DNA from: Tomocerus qinae
Taxonomy: Eukaryota > Arthropoda > Collembola > Entomobryomorpha > Tomoceridae
Assembly: GCA_020055645.1 (NCBI GenBank)
Contig: CM034549.1
Location: 16,203,930 to 16,267,929 of the forward strand
Direction: 5' to 3'
DNA length: 64,000 nt
Shown here: one piece after another, positions 50,672-61,500 of the stretch
How the letters are laid out: every line of letters starts with the position of its first letter
Position numbering within the stretch: the first letter of the stretch is position 1
The notes under the pieces: model-generated
What the model was told of the DNA's origin: nothing
The model's database searches: none
What the model saw: the letters and a program-made list of their open reading frames with translations, nothing else
Made by a program: the position numbers and the translations under genes

Positions 50672-52546
50672 ATGTCACTGAATTTATCGATGTTTTCTCA
50701 GTACATAATAGCAGTAATTGTTTATGCAAACTTTCCAAAATATTTACATAGTGAATCCTCTAATTGTGGTTTAAATTTGGAAATTTTTAAAAAATTTCCT
50801 AAATCTCCGGAGTTCCAGAACTTCAATTTCGCATATGATAAAGATGGAAAGGACTGCGTGTCAGAATTCATTGCTAAAATCGAGAGTTTCCATTTTAAAC
50901 ATATCCCAGGTTTTACTCGTGTAATCGGTGACAAAATATCAACACAAAGAAACAAACAAATATTACAACACAGTAGGAAGACCAACTCGATTAGCGTATT
51001 TATTATTAAAAATACACTGAAAATACTGCATAATTGTTCCGAATTTTCATCCTATTTCGACTTCGGAAGCAGAGATGCCAAAATTTTCATTCCTCTTGAT
51101 ACAAACTACGACGATAAGTCAATTTTCAAATCATTGGACTGTGGAACACCAGAAAGGAATTTCTTGGTGTTGGACAATCATATCTACAAATCAAATGCGG
51201 ACATAATTTCTGTATTGGATTTGGTTGAATTTCTTTCAGAGTGTCGTCGGGATAGTTTCAATGGGGCAATAGTTAAAGTATCTCAAGTGAATACTTTGAG
51301 ACCCCAATTTTCAGATCTGTTTATACGCAATATAGAACCACCAATGAAGGCTTACGCCAAAGTGGAGAATCATTTCTTTACCTTTTACATTATGCACTAC
51401 CTGGTTCATCAATTGAATATCACATTAGAAGGCTGTCAGGTGATGTGTCCATCAGGTGATGATACTATAGTGTTAAATGCTTATGGGCCGATGGTGGAAA
51501 GCTACATATATCGCTATAGACCGTTTTATTTTGGTGTGTCTTTTAACATCAAATTTATTACCAAAAGTGAAATATCTCTTGACTCAAGTCTCAACACTAT
51601 TATCGGTCCTTTGGGTTACAATGTAATTTTAGTCTCCTTTGTCCTGACTTTTGTCATTAGTGTTTTGCTATGGCTGTTTATTGCCACGGAATACAAAGAA
51701 GTTAATTTGCTAACTACATTTTGCCATTCTTACGGAATTGTTTTTCGACCTTTAATGGATCAGGCTCAAGAAAATTATTCAGCTTATTTTAACAGATCTG
51801 TTTTCCGGTATATATTTGCCCCTTGGTTGTTTTACTGCTTGCTAGTGTCAGAAACGTACAGAGGAGGGTTGATAGGTTTTCTCATGAAACAAACGGAAAC
51901 ACAAGTGATAGAAACATTTCAAAAACTGGCAGAAAAGAAGCTAGAAGTATTTTCTAAATATGGATACACTACAAACACGTCATTTGAGACAATCGGAGAA
52001 GAAATGCTCGCAACTGAATTAAAATTCAAAAAGAATCCATTTTACAGTACAATTTTGAAGAAATTGCAAGATCCGACTAAAAAACATGCCACCATTGATC
52101 TACAAGAAATGTTTGTCAGAGTAATGGAAAGAAATGAGGCGTATTTGAGTTTTGAGCAAGAAATGCTCATCATTGCTCAATTTATTTCAAAAGTTAAGAA
52201 TGAAAAAGCTTATGTTATTTCCAAAGAAGAAATTAAAAGCCCTTTAGCATGGCTGATTAGAAATGGGCCATTTCAACCAAGAATTTCGAAGATTTTGAAT
52301 ATCTTATACAGTAATGGGATTCTTGATCTACTTTTGGATGCGCATGTAAAGAGGACACAAATCTCAGCTACTAAATCAGCTATCAAAAATTTGGATCTGA
52401 AATACTTTTTCCAAAAACAATACATACAGATGGAAATTGTGCATGTCAAAGGTTCTTTCATTCTATTGATGGCAGGTTGTGCTCTTTCAACTGTTTTCTT
52501 CCTTGCAGAAATAATTTCCCGCCGTTTCTTTCTAAACGCATTTTGA
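50672..52546 (+). CDS. Divergent ionotropic receptor (IR-like chemoreceptor), intronless
   Basis: A single open frame of 624 residues. A hydrophobic N-terminus (about residues 8-22) can serve as a signal peptide. The layout is that of variant ionotropic glutamate receptors: an extracellular S1 part, a membrane helix at about 317-341 (VILVSFVLTFVISVLLWLFI), a second hydrophobic segment with the pore-exit motif at about 378-402 ending SETYRGGLIGFL, an S2 part, and a final helix at about 594-616 (FILLMAGCALSTVFFLAEII). The Ser/Tyr-Arg-Gly-Leu motif after the pore helix is the best family mark. IRs are ligand-gated cation channels of sensory neurons. Intronless, fast-evolving copies are typical of the divergent taste-type IRs of arthropods. 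Poly(A) signal AATAAA at 52641-52646. Confidence 0.8.
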   Translation: MSLNLSMFSQYIIAVIVYANFPKYLHSESSNCGLNLEIFKKFPKSPEFQNFNFAYDKDGKDCVSEFIAKIESFHFKHIPGFTRVIGDKISTQRNKQILQHSRKTNSISVFIIKNTLKILHNCSEFSSYFDFGSRDAKIFIPLDTNYDDKSIFKSLDCGTPERNFLVLDNHIYKSNADIISVLDLVEFLSECRRDSFNGAIVKVSQVNTLRPQFSDLFIRNIEPPMKAYAKVENHFFTFYIMHYLVHQLNITLEGCQVMCPSGDDTIVLNAYGPMVESYIYRYRPFYFGVSFNIKFITKSEISLDSSLNTIIGPLGYNVILVSFVLTFVISVLLWLFIATEYKEVNLLTTFCHSYGIVFRPLMDQAQENYSAYFNRSVFRYIFAPWLFYCLLVSETYRGGLIGFLMKQTETQVIETFQKLAEKKLEVFSKYGYTTNTSFETIGEEMLATELKFKKNPFYSTILKKLQDPTKKHATIDLQEMFVRVMERNEAYLSFEQEMLIIAQFISKVKNEKAYVISKEEIKSPLAWLIRNGPFQPRISKILNILYSNGILDLLLDAHVKRTQISATKSAIKNLDLKYFFQKQYIQMEIVHVKGSFILLMAGCALSTVFFLAEIISRRFFLNAF

Positions 52547-52676
52547 ATTTTTGGAGAGCTATGCAAAATTTAACAAAATGGTTAAAAAATATTGAATGCC
52601 AAGAATTTAGTTTGATCCACACCACATCTAAAATGTAGGTAATAAAGAAATAGATCTAATATAATTTATAGATTCT

Positions 52677-52857
52677 ACGTAAAAATTCTATAATTTCGTG
52701 CATTATGCCTGTAATAAACTCCCATTTTTCATATTATCTTGCAAACAGCTTTTGTATTGACATATCAGATAAAAGTGGGTAGCAAATATTTTTTTCATTT
52801 ATAGCAATGACAGTTCAATGTTACGAATATTATTTTTCACAGTATTCATCAATAATT
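52677..52857 (+). repeat. Left arm of a 180-bp inverted repeat
   Basis: Nearly identical, in inverse orientation, to 54058-54236. It includes GCATTATGCCTGTAATAAAC and CAATGACAGTTCAATGTTAC. The differences are a few substitutions and small indels. Confidence 0.85.
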
Positions 52858-52991
52858 ATCCAAGGATCAAAAGTAGATTAAGTCTACGTCTTAAAACTAA
52901 ACCTGTAATTAGTTATAGATTAAATAATAAATATGAATTTTTCTTTGTAGATAATTTGAAAAATATTAGAAACAAGTATTATAATAATGAA

Positions 52992-53390
52992 TCACAAAAG
53001 ATGACATTTCTCTTCTAGTGGGCGACAATTTGATTTATCTGTAGCATGTCCACATTCGCAACGTGAAGTAGAGAAGTCACATCGCAAACACGATTCACTG
53101 TTATCTAATGTCCAGCAGTGTTTTTTGACATCCGGGTCATTTTTCTTGATTTTTTCTTTCCGAGTGTCCATTACTCTGATGGTTTCTACAATATTCTTGG
53201 AATCTTCTGCTACCTGATATTCTTCTGCCGAAGCCTTGAAAGCGTGGTAGTCGCATTTGTCCCCTACTCTCGCTTCATTGTCTTGATGAATGATAACATG
53301 TCCATGGTTGTTGTGATGCCCACTTGCAACGGTTTGTACAAGTATTAGCATCAAGCTGACAATCAGAAGGGTAGTTTTTGACGTAGGCAT
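52992..53390 (-). CDS. Small secreted cysteine-rich protein, function unknown
   Basis: An uninterrupted frame of 132 residues from ATG 53390. An ATG 16 codons upstream (53438) is also in frame, but the chosen start places the signal peptide (TTLLIVSLMLILVQTVASG) at the N-terminus. The mature part is His-rich at first (GHHNNHGHVIIH), then charged. It has eight Cys residues, six of them in the last 40 residues, spaced as CWTLDNSESCLRC, CEC, C and C. The even cysteine count suggests disulfide bonding. No known family was recognised. The gene has no intron and lies between the two arms of a 180-bp inverted repeat. Confidence 0.65.
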   Translation of the reverse strand: MPTSKTTLLIVSLMLILVQTVASGHHNNHGHVIIHQDNEARVGDKCDYHAFKASAEEYQVAEDSKNIVETIRVMDTRKEKIKKNDPDVKKHCWTLDNSESCLRCDFSTSRCECGHATDKSNCRPLEEKCHLL

Positions 53391-54057
53391 TTTATGGACC
53401 ACTTCGCCAAATCTATTATAGTATCGTATCTTTTTCACTATGAAATATCAATAAATTTTTTTCTGTAAAAATGCTAACTGCATAAAAAATTCTCTTAATC
53501 AAGAAATGCTTATGAAATAATTGTATTACTATATTATGTATAGTTAATGTTATGAATGATTAAATATAGAGTTAATATGTTACACTTATGAGCTGCTTTT
53601 TATTCAAAGTCGAATCCTCAGTATCCAGAGTAAGATTGAGTTTGTATTTATTTCTGCATCTATATACAGTAAATTATGAACTGAGTTTTCAATATTAAAG
53701 TTAGTATCAGTACATTCACCTTTCTTTAAATCAATTCATAATGTTTATTACCTATTCTTCAATTGACAAATGTAGTTAACCTGGTTAAAAATTACATTTT
53801 AAAAAAAATATTTAACATAACCTAAGGGTAGTAACAACGTGGACACACCTTAAATAAAAATTTATGATGTTCAACCTGGTTATTACCTACACAGCAGAAG
53901 CGTTTCAAATATCATTCATAGAGCGTTTCGTTATTTAAAGGATATTTCATTGTATTTAGAACGTATTTAGCACTATAAAACCATTTTAATCATCAGAGTA
54001 TTTCTATTATACAGGGAAACTGAATCACTGTGATCTATCTACATTTAATTTTTGAAA

Positions 54058-54236
54058 TTATTGATGAATTAGTGTGAAAAATAATATTCGTAACATTGAA
54101 CTGTCATTACTATAAATGAAAAAAAAAATTTTGCTACCCATCTTTATATGTCAATAATACAAAAGCTGTTTGCATGATAATATGAAAAATGGGAGTTTAT
54201 TACAGGCATAATGCATGAAATTATAGAATTTTACGT
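54058..54236 (-). repeat. Right arm of the 180-bp inverted repeat
   Basis: Inverse copy of 52677-52857. The two arms enclose 1.2 kb holding the small secreted protein gene. No target duplication is evident at the outer edges. Confidence 0.85.
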
Positions 54237-55385
54237 CTCCAGTGCTGCTTTATGAAAAAAGAATAGGCAGAAGTAAAATTCTTGACTGAGCATTATTTAA
54301 TGTTCCAGTTAAAATGAGTTGATAATTACTGTCCATCACTTTTAACGACGGATAAATGGAGAAGGGATATTGTGACGGTACTAGGAACTACTTAATAATT
54401 GACGTATACAAATCCCAAACTGCACACTTTGAAAAGAATAATGGCTGCTTTGGTTTTGCATGTGGTACCATTCATAAATTGTAGACAGACTGGTGCAATA
54501 ATACCTTTACAGTTAGAAAAAACTTATGACAAAAGACAGGAGAACAATTTCATGTTTTTATTGAATGATTAAAATCGGACAACAAAACGATGTATAGGGA
54601 ATGCAGGTGCCATCAACTTTTCATGTTCCTTAAGTCGGAACATTGGGCACGAATGCACAATATTCACAATGAGATACAATCTTTACCTATATGCAGATAT
54701 TCATTAAGACTAATAGTTTTTTTGAAATTATGGAGTTAGTAACAAACTTTAAATAATACAATATACACACAAGTAAAGCATTGTTAATACTTCTAAAGTA
54801 GCATTATTATCTCTTACTAACAAGCCTTGTTATACATAAACTACATAAAATCGATTCTACTGCGTTTAACAATAAGCTGTTGAATTAGGTCTCACTCGGA
54901 AAAGGTGTTTACTTATAAGTATGACGCTAGTTATTACGCTATACATTGGCATTAAACATAACATGACAGAGGAAAGAAATATTGCAAATTAATATTAGTA
55001 TTTTTGTGTATAAATAAGTTTACCTTGTAGAACTCAATAATAGAAAAGTTACAGAATATGAATTTGAAAGTTTTACTTCCGTAAATATTAACACAATGAA
55101 GAGTTTTGACAATGCATTTTAGTAAAATGGAGAATGTATTATTTTGCATTATGTCCAAAGCTTCAATAGCACTAAAAGTCAATTTCCTCGTATCAATTAG
55201 CAAATCGTAAAATAATGAATGCAGTCGATAGAGTGAGAATAGAGCTATAGTATTTATACGTGCACTATATATGTAAAATACATAGTAAAGTAGTAATATG
55301 TATGTATATAGGTATACAGTAACCGTATAATATTATGTAAATATATTTACGTATCTGAGTGCATAGGCAATATTCGTAAATATAT
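54237..55385. other. Intergenic spacer
   Basis: AT-rich sequence between the inverted repeat and the 3' end of Rab23. No gene-like feature was recognised. Confidence 0.5.
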
Positions 55386-55391
55386 TTTATT
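55386..55391 (-). terminator. Polyadenylation signal of Rab23
   Basis: Plus-strand TTTATT reads as AATAAA on the minus strand, 170 bp past the stop codon at 55561. Confidence 0.5.
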
Positions 55392-55560
55392 TATAAAACA
55401 TAACAGTTCATAATCCATTCACTATATGACAAGCAATAAGCAAAGTAAATTAATGGTAGCATTATATATGGGTAATCTTCTAGTATAATAATATTCTTGT
55501 TGAAGGATTTTCTGAATGAATTTTCTAGCAAAAGAATGCAAATACAGTCTATGGATGTGT

Positions 55561-58500
55561 CTAAAGAATACTGCAAGATTCCCGTCGTCTCTTTTTTCCT
55601 TTGACAATGTCCAAGCGGAAGGGCATAGTGTCATTCCAACGATTGGCAGCGACGCCCATTGGATATCCATTAGTATAGGCCGAATAATGATGGTGCGGTG
55701 TGTGATGGTGAACAATTTGACCGTTGCTATTATTCGTGAAGTGACTGATGTTGCTTTTCATATTACTACTATTATGGTGAAGTAATTGTTGATGTGGATT
55801 ATTACTCGTGTTATTATTGGACATTTTAGACTTGACTCCCAAAGCCGTGGCGAAGAACCCTCTCGATGGATTGTTATTCCCAGTATTTCCTCCTCCGCCT
55901 CCATTACCGTTTCCCATTTGCGAATTTGACTTGAGAATGACTGGATTGCGGAAAAGTGACTTATTGTTCGAATGTGTCTTTGAAGAATTCTTTGATGCTT
56001 TGTTGGCCTTTGAAGATTTGTTGTTGTTCCCGAAGATGTGAGCTGAGTCGTCTTCAGTCTGTCCAAGCAGGTCATCCTCTTCCTCTTCAGCCCCTTGACT
56101 CATCACCAACTGCACGTACAGTTGGGCCAGGTGATTAAACACTGAGTTCACATTCAAGTCTTCTTTCACGGATGTCTTAAACAGCTTCGTTATTCCCAAG
56201 GAACGAGCCATCGCCTCTAGCTCCGCGCTAAATAACACACAAACACCATTATTACCCACAAATACATTTCAATTACTAATTACCATTAACATTCTATTTT
56301 ACTATCCCCTCCCTCTACAACTACAAATATAATTTAAAATTAAATACTAAATCCTTTACTAGAGTATTAGCCTACAAAATTCTCGGATTTAAAAATTCAT
56401 TAAATCAATTCATAAACAGAACGGGTATAAAATTCAAGACATTATAATATGATATTATGAATATTATTAGGGACAAATCATGCATGTATAAAAAATTGAA
56501 GTGTAACTGAAGAACATAAAACACAATGTTCAAGAAGAAATTAATGCATGAATGAATAGAGTCCAAGTAATTTTATGTATGTCTCTGTCGTCTCAGGATG
56601 TGCCATTAGTATCATAAAGGATTTTTAATACATGCCTAACACTTATATAGCTTATATCTCCTTGAAATCTCGTTATAGTATAAATGCATATATTATAATA
56701 TTGGATTCAACCGTTTAAGAATGATAGTATAAGTGTGCATTAAATTTCCTGCATTTGTTATACATTTCGTAAAAGGTATATTATATGAATATGCGTAGCA
56801 CGAGTCAACCGTGCCAAACGTGGACTAAATCGCAGACCTAATTTCCCAAGCTTGCCCACCCCTTCCACGAACTTAAATTCATTAGGAACATACTCACTGA
56901 GCTATAACACTTTGATTCAGACAAACTCACGTAGGTAGTTTACAATTAATTGTCAGAAGAAGTACATACGTAGAAATTGAGAATGAAAATGTCAGAACTC
57001 ACAGTACAATTATAAGTGTAATGGATATGCAAACATAGCAATTGGAAATGGAAACCCAGTAACAGACAAATAATATTATAGCCGATGTAGGTCTAGGTAA
57101 ATGTCCCACATGCTAACAATAATTTGCATTGTTAATTTTTTAAGTTTAAAAGTTTTCTATGCTACAATTTGTATTTAGTATGTTCAGATTATCATTATCA
57201 CTGCTAACTGCCTATTATAAGAAAAGAACGATAATAATGGAATGGTAAATTCATTTGTTTTTTATTTAAGTACGCATTTAGCATTTGAATACTGTTATAT
57301 AGATTTAAAATCATTGAGCAATGACCATAGTTCTTTTGAATCTGTTCTAACTACCACTCTCCTGTTATTACCTACTAGAAATAATGGAGTATTAGTTTTT
57401 AATTGAGTTAATGTGTGTGGGCGGATACAGGTTGGTTAGCAATGCAGTATAGATTATACAATTTAATGTACATTAAAGAATTCAGTGAGTTAACAAGGCC
57501 AACAAACCTGGCATCTAATTTGTTGACCTATTGGACTTTCTACGTAAATAAATAATGGATCTGCAATTTGCGATAAAACTTTTGCAACTGTTCTCGTATA
57601 AAAGACAAAATAAATATAAAAAGTGGCCATTAAAATATTAGTAGAGTACATAGTTTAGAGATAAATGTAATATAAAAGCCATTTACCTGTCAACGACAGC
57701 TTGCTTCTGTAAGTCGACCTTGTTGGCAACCAAAACCATGGGAATATCTCCACATTCTCGGCACACCTGTGGTGAGAAAATAGTTTTTAATTAAGGTGTG
57801 GCTTCGGGTACTTTAACTTTTCTTGTCTTACTGCATATAATGTAAATACTATAAACAGGTAAAATTACATGCTTATCCATTTAGTACATAATGCAAAAAA
57901 TATATCAATGTACACGAATAAACGTCCTGCACAGAGACACATTATGCATGTAAACAATCAAGTCCATTCAGGCTCTTGTCCTCTCCATCTCAAGTAGCTC
58001 CATACATTATAGTACACATAACTAACTTTAGAGAGATAATATTTAATATTCTTTTGTAAGGCCCTAATCTCCTCCTTACAAACTTTGACTAAGACGAATA
58101 GCATAATAATAATAATACCTTAGAACAATAAACTTGACTTGACATGACAGCGCATTATCTTCATCATAAATGCCACACAATCTACACACACACCTTACTC
58201 AGATTAACACAAAACTAATCACGAGAAAATATCGACGAGTATCAATTAATCTTTTCCATTGTATCAAATCTTTCATTAACCACATTCTACACCACTCACA
58301 CATATCTACGCTTATTGCTTTCTATACTTAGCTATTTATACCTAAACTAATTTACCCCTGCAAGTGCAAATTAAATCCAATGCTAATTAAACCAAGAAGT
58401 CATATCATACACAAGATGTAATTTTAACCGTTCAATAAAACACCAAGACTAATATTATTCAATCAACCAATGAAATTCAATTTTGAAATTCATCTGCAGA

Positions 58501-61500
58501 TTTTACTGTTTTACAATTAAAATTTGCTGATTAATTAAATAAAGGTCCTGACGAAGTAGCATAAACTTGCATAATTTAGTTAATTTTAAGGGTTGAGTAG
58601 CAATCATTGCATTTTGCTTTTAAGTGTAGCGACACAAGCATGCCTGTTTTAATTATGTATTTAAAAGATATGCAATTGACATATTGCATGTACATGCATA
58701 TCTAAAATTGCGATTGCATGACAATTATAAGTATGCAAGGTTGGTGTTGTAGCCACATCATTTGTATTTGTAGCAGCCCTGACAATTTTCCTCACAAGGA
58801 ATAAAAGAGCCCGAAATTGATTTCTAGACGTGATATGCATATGAATGGAATATTTATTAACGTTGACATGCGTAGGGTGTAAAGATAGAGATACTTTTTA
58901 TTGTATGTCTCATTGTTTTAGTCTTGAGGGAGAGACTAATCAAATCGTACTAAACTGTCTTTGCACTTTCCGTTTAAGCTCTATTGCCGCACTCGCTGAA
59001 TTGCATCAACAGTACAGAATATAAAAAATATTCAAATTTTTCAGTTAGATTTATTTTTATTTACTCGCTTCGTGTTTAAGACGCTCTAAACTCTACGTGA
59101 CGGAAAGATTTCCAAATCTGCTTATTTAGTATTCCTCCGGAGTTAACTGCAAGTACTAACATGCTTGCAACAACCGACATTAACGATGTGGACATAAAAC
59201 TATTTTTTCTCTGTAGTAATCTCATGGCAGAAAGAATTATTATACATGCATAAGCTTTCATTCAACATCCCCATTTAAGGATTAAGTTTCTATAACTCAA
59301 GCACTTGACATTTCGGTAGATACAAACAGTAGCCTTCTCTTGTGTAACTACCGCCCAAATAATTTACACTATCATGGAATTACATTGAATTCATTGCAAA
59401 TGCAGGTAAAGTCGAAATCTACGATTACGTAGTCACATATTAATAATGTTTAGGACAGCAATTTATTATTGATCAGTAAATTGAATTAGATGTGAAAAAG
59501 TGAAGTAATCATTTTCGACTTAGTGCAGGTAATGCGTTTTTGAAAAAAGTAGTATGAAGGTGTGTATTTCAGCGGTTGAAGAAAATAAATACTAATGCAA
59601 AATGGACTGACTCCAAACTGAATGTGCATAATTCCTTCAGAAATGCGAATTTTGCATTCTTGGTAAGGAATTCTGACATTTACATGTGTATAGGGATTCT
59701 GCTATGTGTACACGATAGTAACAGTGTAGAGGGTTGGAGGGTATGAGTTGAACATTTGTAATTTTTTACCTGTTTTGCCACATAAGTGTAAGTTGGGAAT
59801 CTCATATAATCATCAGACAATCAGCTCCGGATTTCCCTACGGAATTCCGATGCTAATGGCAATGCCAGGCTCGTAAACGTGTATAGCGTAGCATTAAGTG
59901 AGTTTAGTTCATTCAATTGAGTAAAGTTTATGTAACGTGAGTGGGTAGGAAACAGAAGACGAAAACGAAAGACCTGTTTAGTATTTCCTCCTAATGTATG
60001 TAGGGTCGTGTTATCTTGCCTGATTTAGACTTGTCTTAGCTTAGTTGCCATGCTTGATTAAATATTCACTTGAAATGTTATTGACTGGCAGTAGTGGCAT
60101 GGCATTATTATGTAAACGCCAAAGGTAAGCATCAGATCACATAACATAGCAAAGTGTAGCGTAACATTCTACGTGCAGGTCGTAAAGGTATTCACTCACT
60201 CACTACTCATCACAATTCGAATAGATAACTTTTGAGGACTGGCTTTTATATATACCATGCGTTTATTACTCTGTCGAATCAAGTTTACTCATTGTAAACC
60301 TACAATAAGAAGATACGGCTCAACTAATCCAACATCAAATAACGTAACGTAGCACAACGCAACGAACGAGCAGGTAATTGAATAAAGAGCAAAGGACTCT
60401 GCTTACTTTTATAACATAATAAATATCCCTATACACTGTAACTTGGCATGCCATATGCTTACAAATAATTCTTGCCGTAAATGCATTTATTCTGCATTTC
60501 TCAATCTTCATCGTAATCTCAATCAACTTGAAACTCTCATGGTTTCTTTCTCTTGCTCATTCATGTGTACTCTTTTTTGATGCACTTAATGAAAGTTTCC
60601 ATAAGTTTATACTACACACCACATGTTTTTGCAACTGTTTACTATTCACAACGATGCTATTTGTAAATTGCACTATTTTTTTTAAATCTCGGATTGATTA
60701 CCTTCTAGTTCTAGTAGTCTAACAGGGAAAACATGAAATTAAATTCACGAAACAAATCTACAAACAAATCTTGTCAAAGATTGTTTTTTCTAAAAGTACA
60801 CATAGTATAGGTAGGTACATAATATTATTATTCGTACATAGCTACACAATGCAGTAATTCGCTTGCAGATGCCAAAATGCCCTAACAGTACATACACACT
60901 GTAATTACATTGTAAAACTTGTTCATGCACTGCATAAGCTAATATGGTAAATATCTATAGAGCAATAACGCAGAGAGACAATCATCATGGAAATGCAACC
61001 GCAGGTCGCCGTGTGTCATTGTCATTTGCTTGTGGTCTCCTCTCAACTCTCACAGTCTCGTTTGCTTTGGTTTCGTTTACAAGTGCTTTTGCCACCAGTT
61101 ACACTACTATAACACACACATAATAACTTAGACATCTACTACCAATACTCTATAACAAACTTCCCGTTTTTTATTTCGCTATGTCGACATTCGTTTTCCT
61201 ATTCAATTGTCTACCTTGCATTAGTCTTTAAGAATGTTTTTTTGTAGCCAACGTACATCAAGATTCGTCTAAACAGGTTAGTTGGTGCGGGAGTTGGCAA
61301 ATTAAAAGTTCACTTTTTTCACCTCCATATTCACCTGCCTGTAATCACCATGGTAGTTAGCAATGGCAGTCCTTTATCCTATCCAAGCAGTGGAGGACAA
61401 ATTATAGGATTTGTCCTCCAGAAGTGACAAAAGTGAATTTTTAATTTGTCAACTACCGGACCGACTAACCTGTTACCATATAGACGAATCTTGAACGTAC

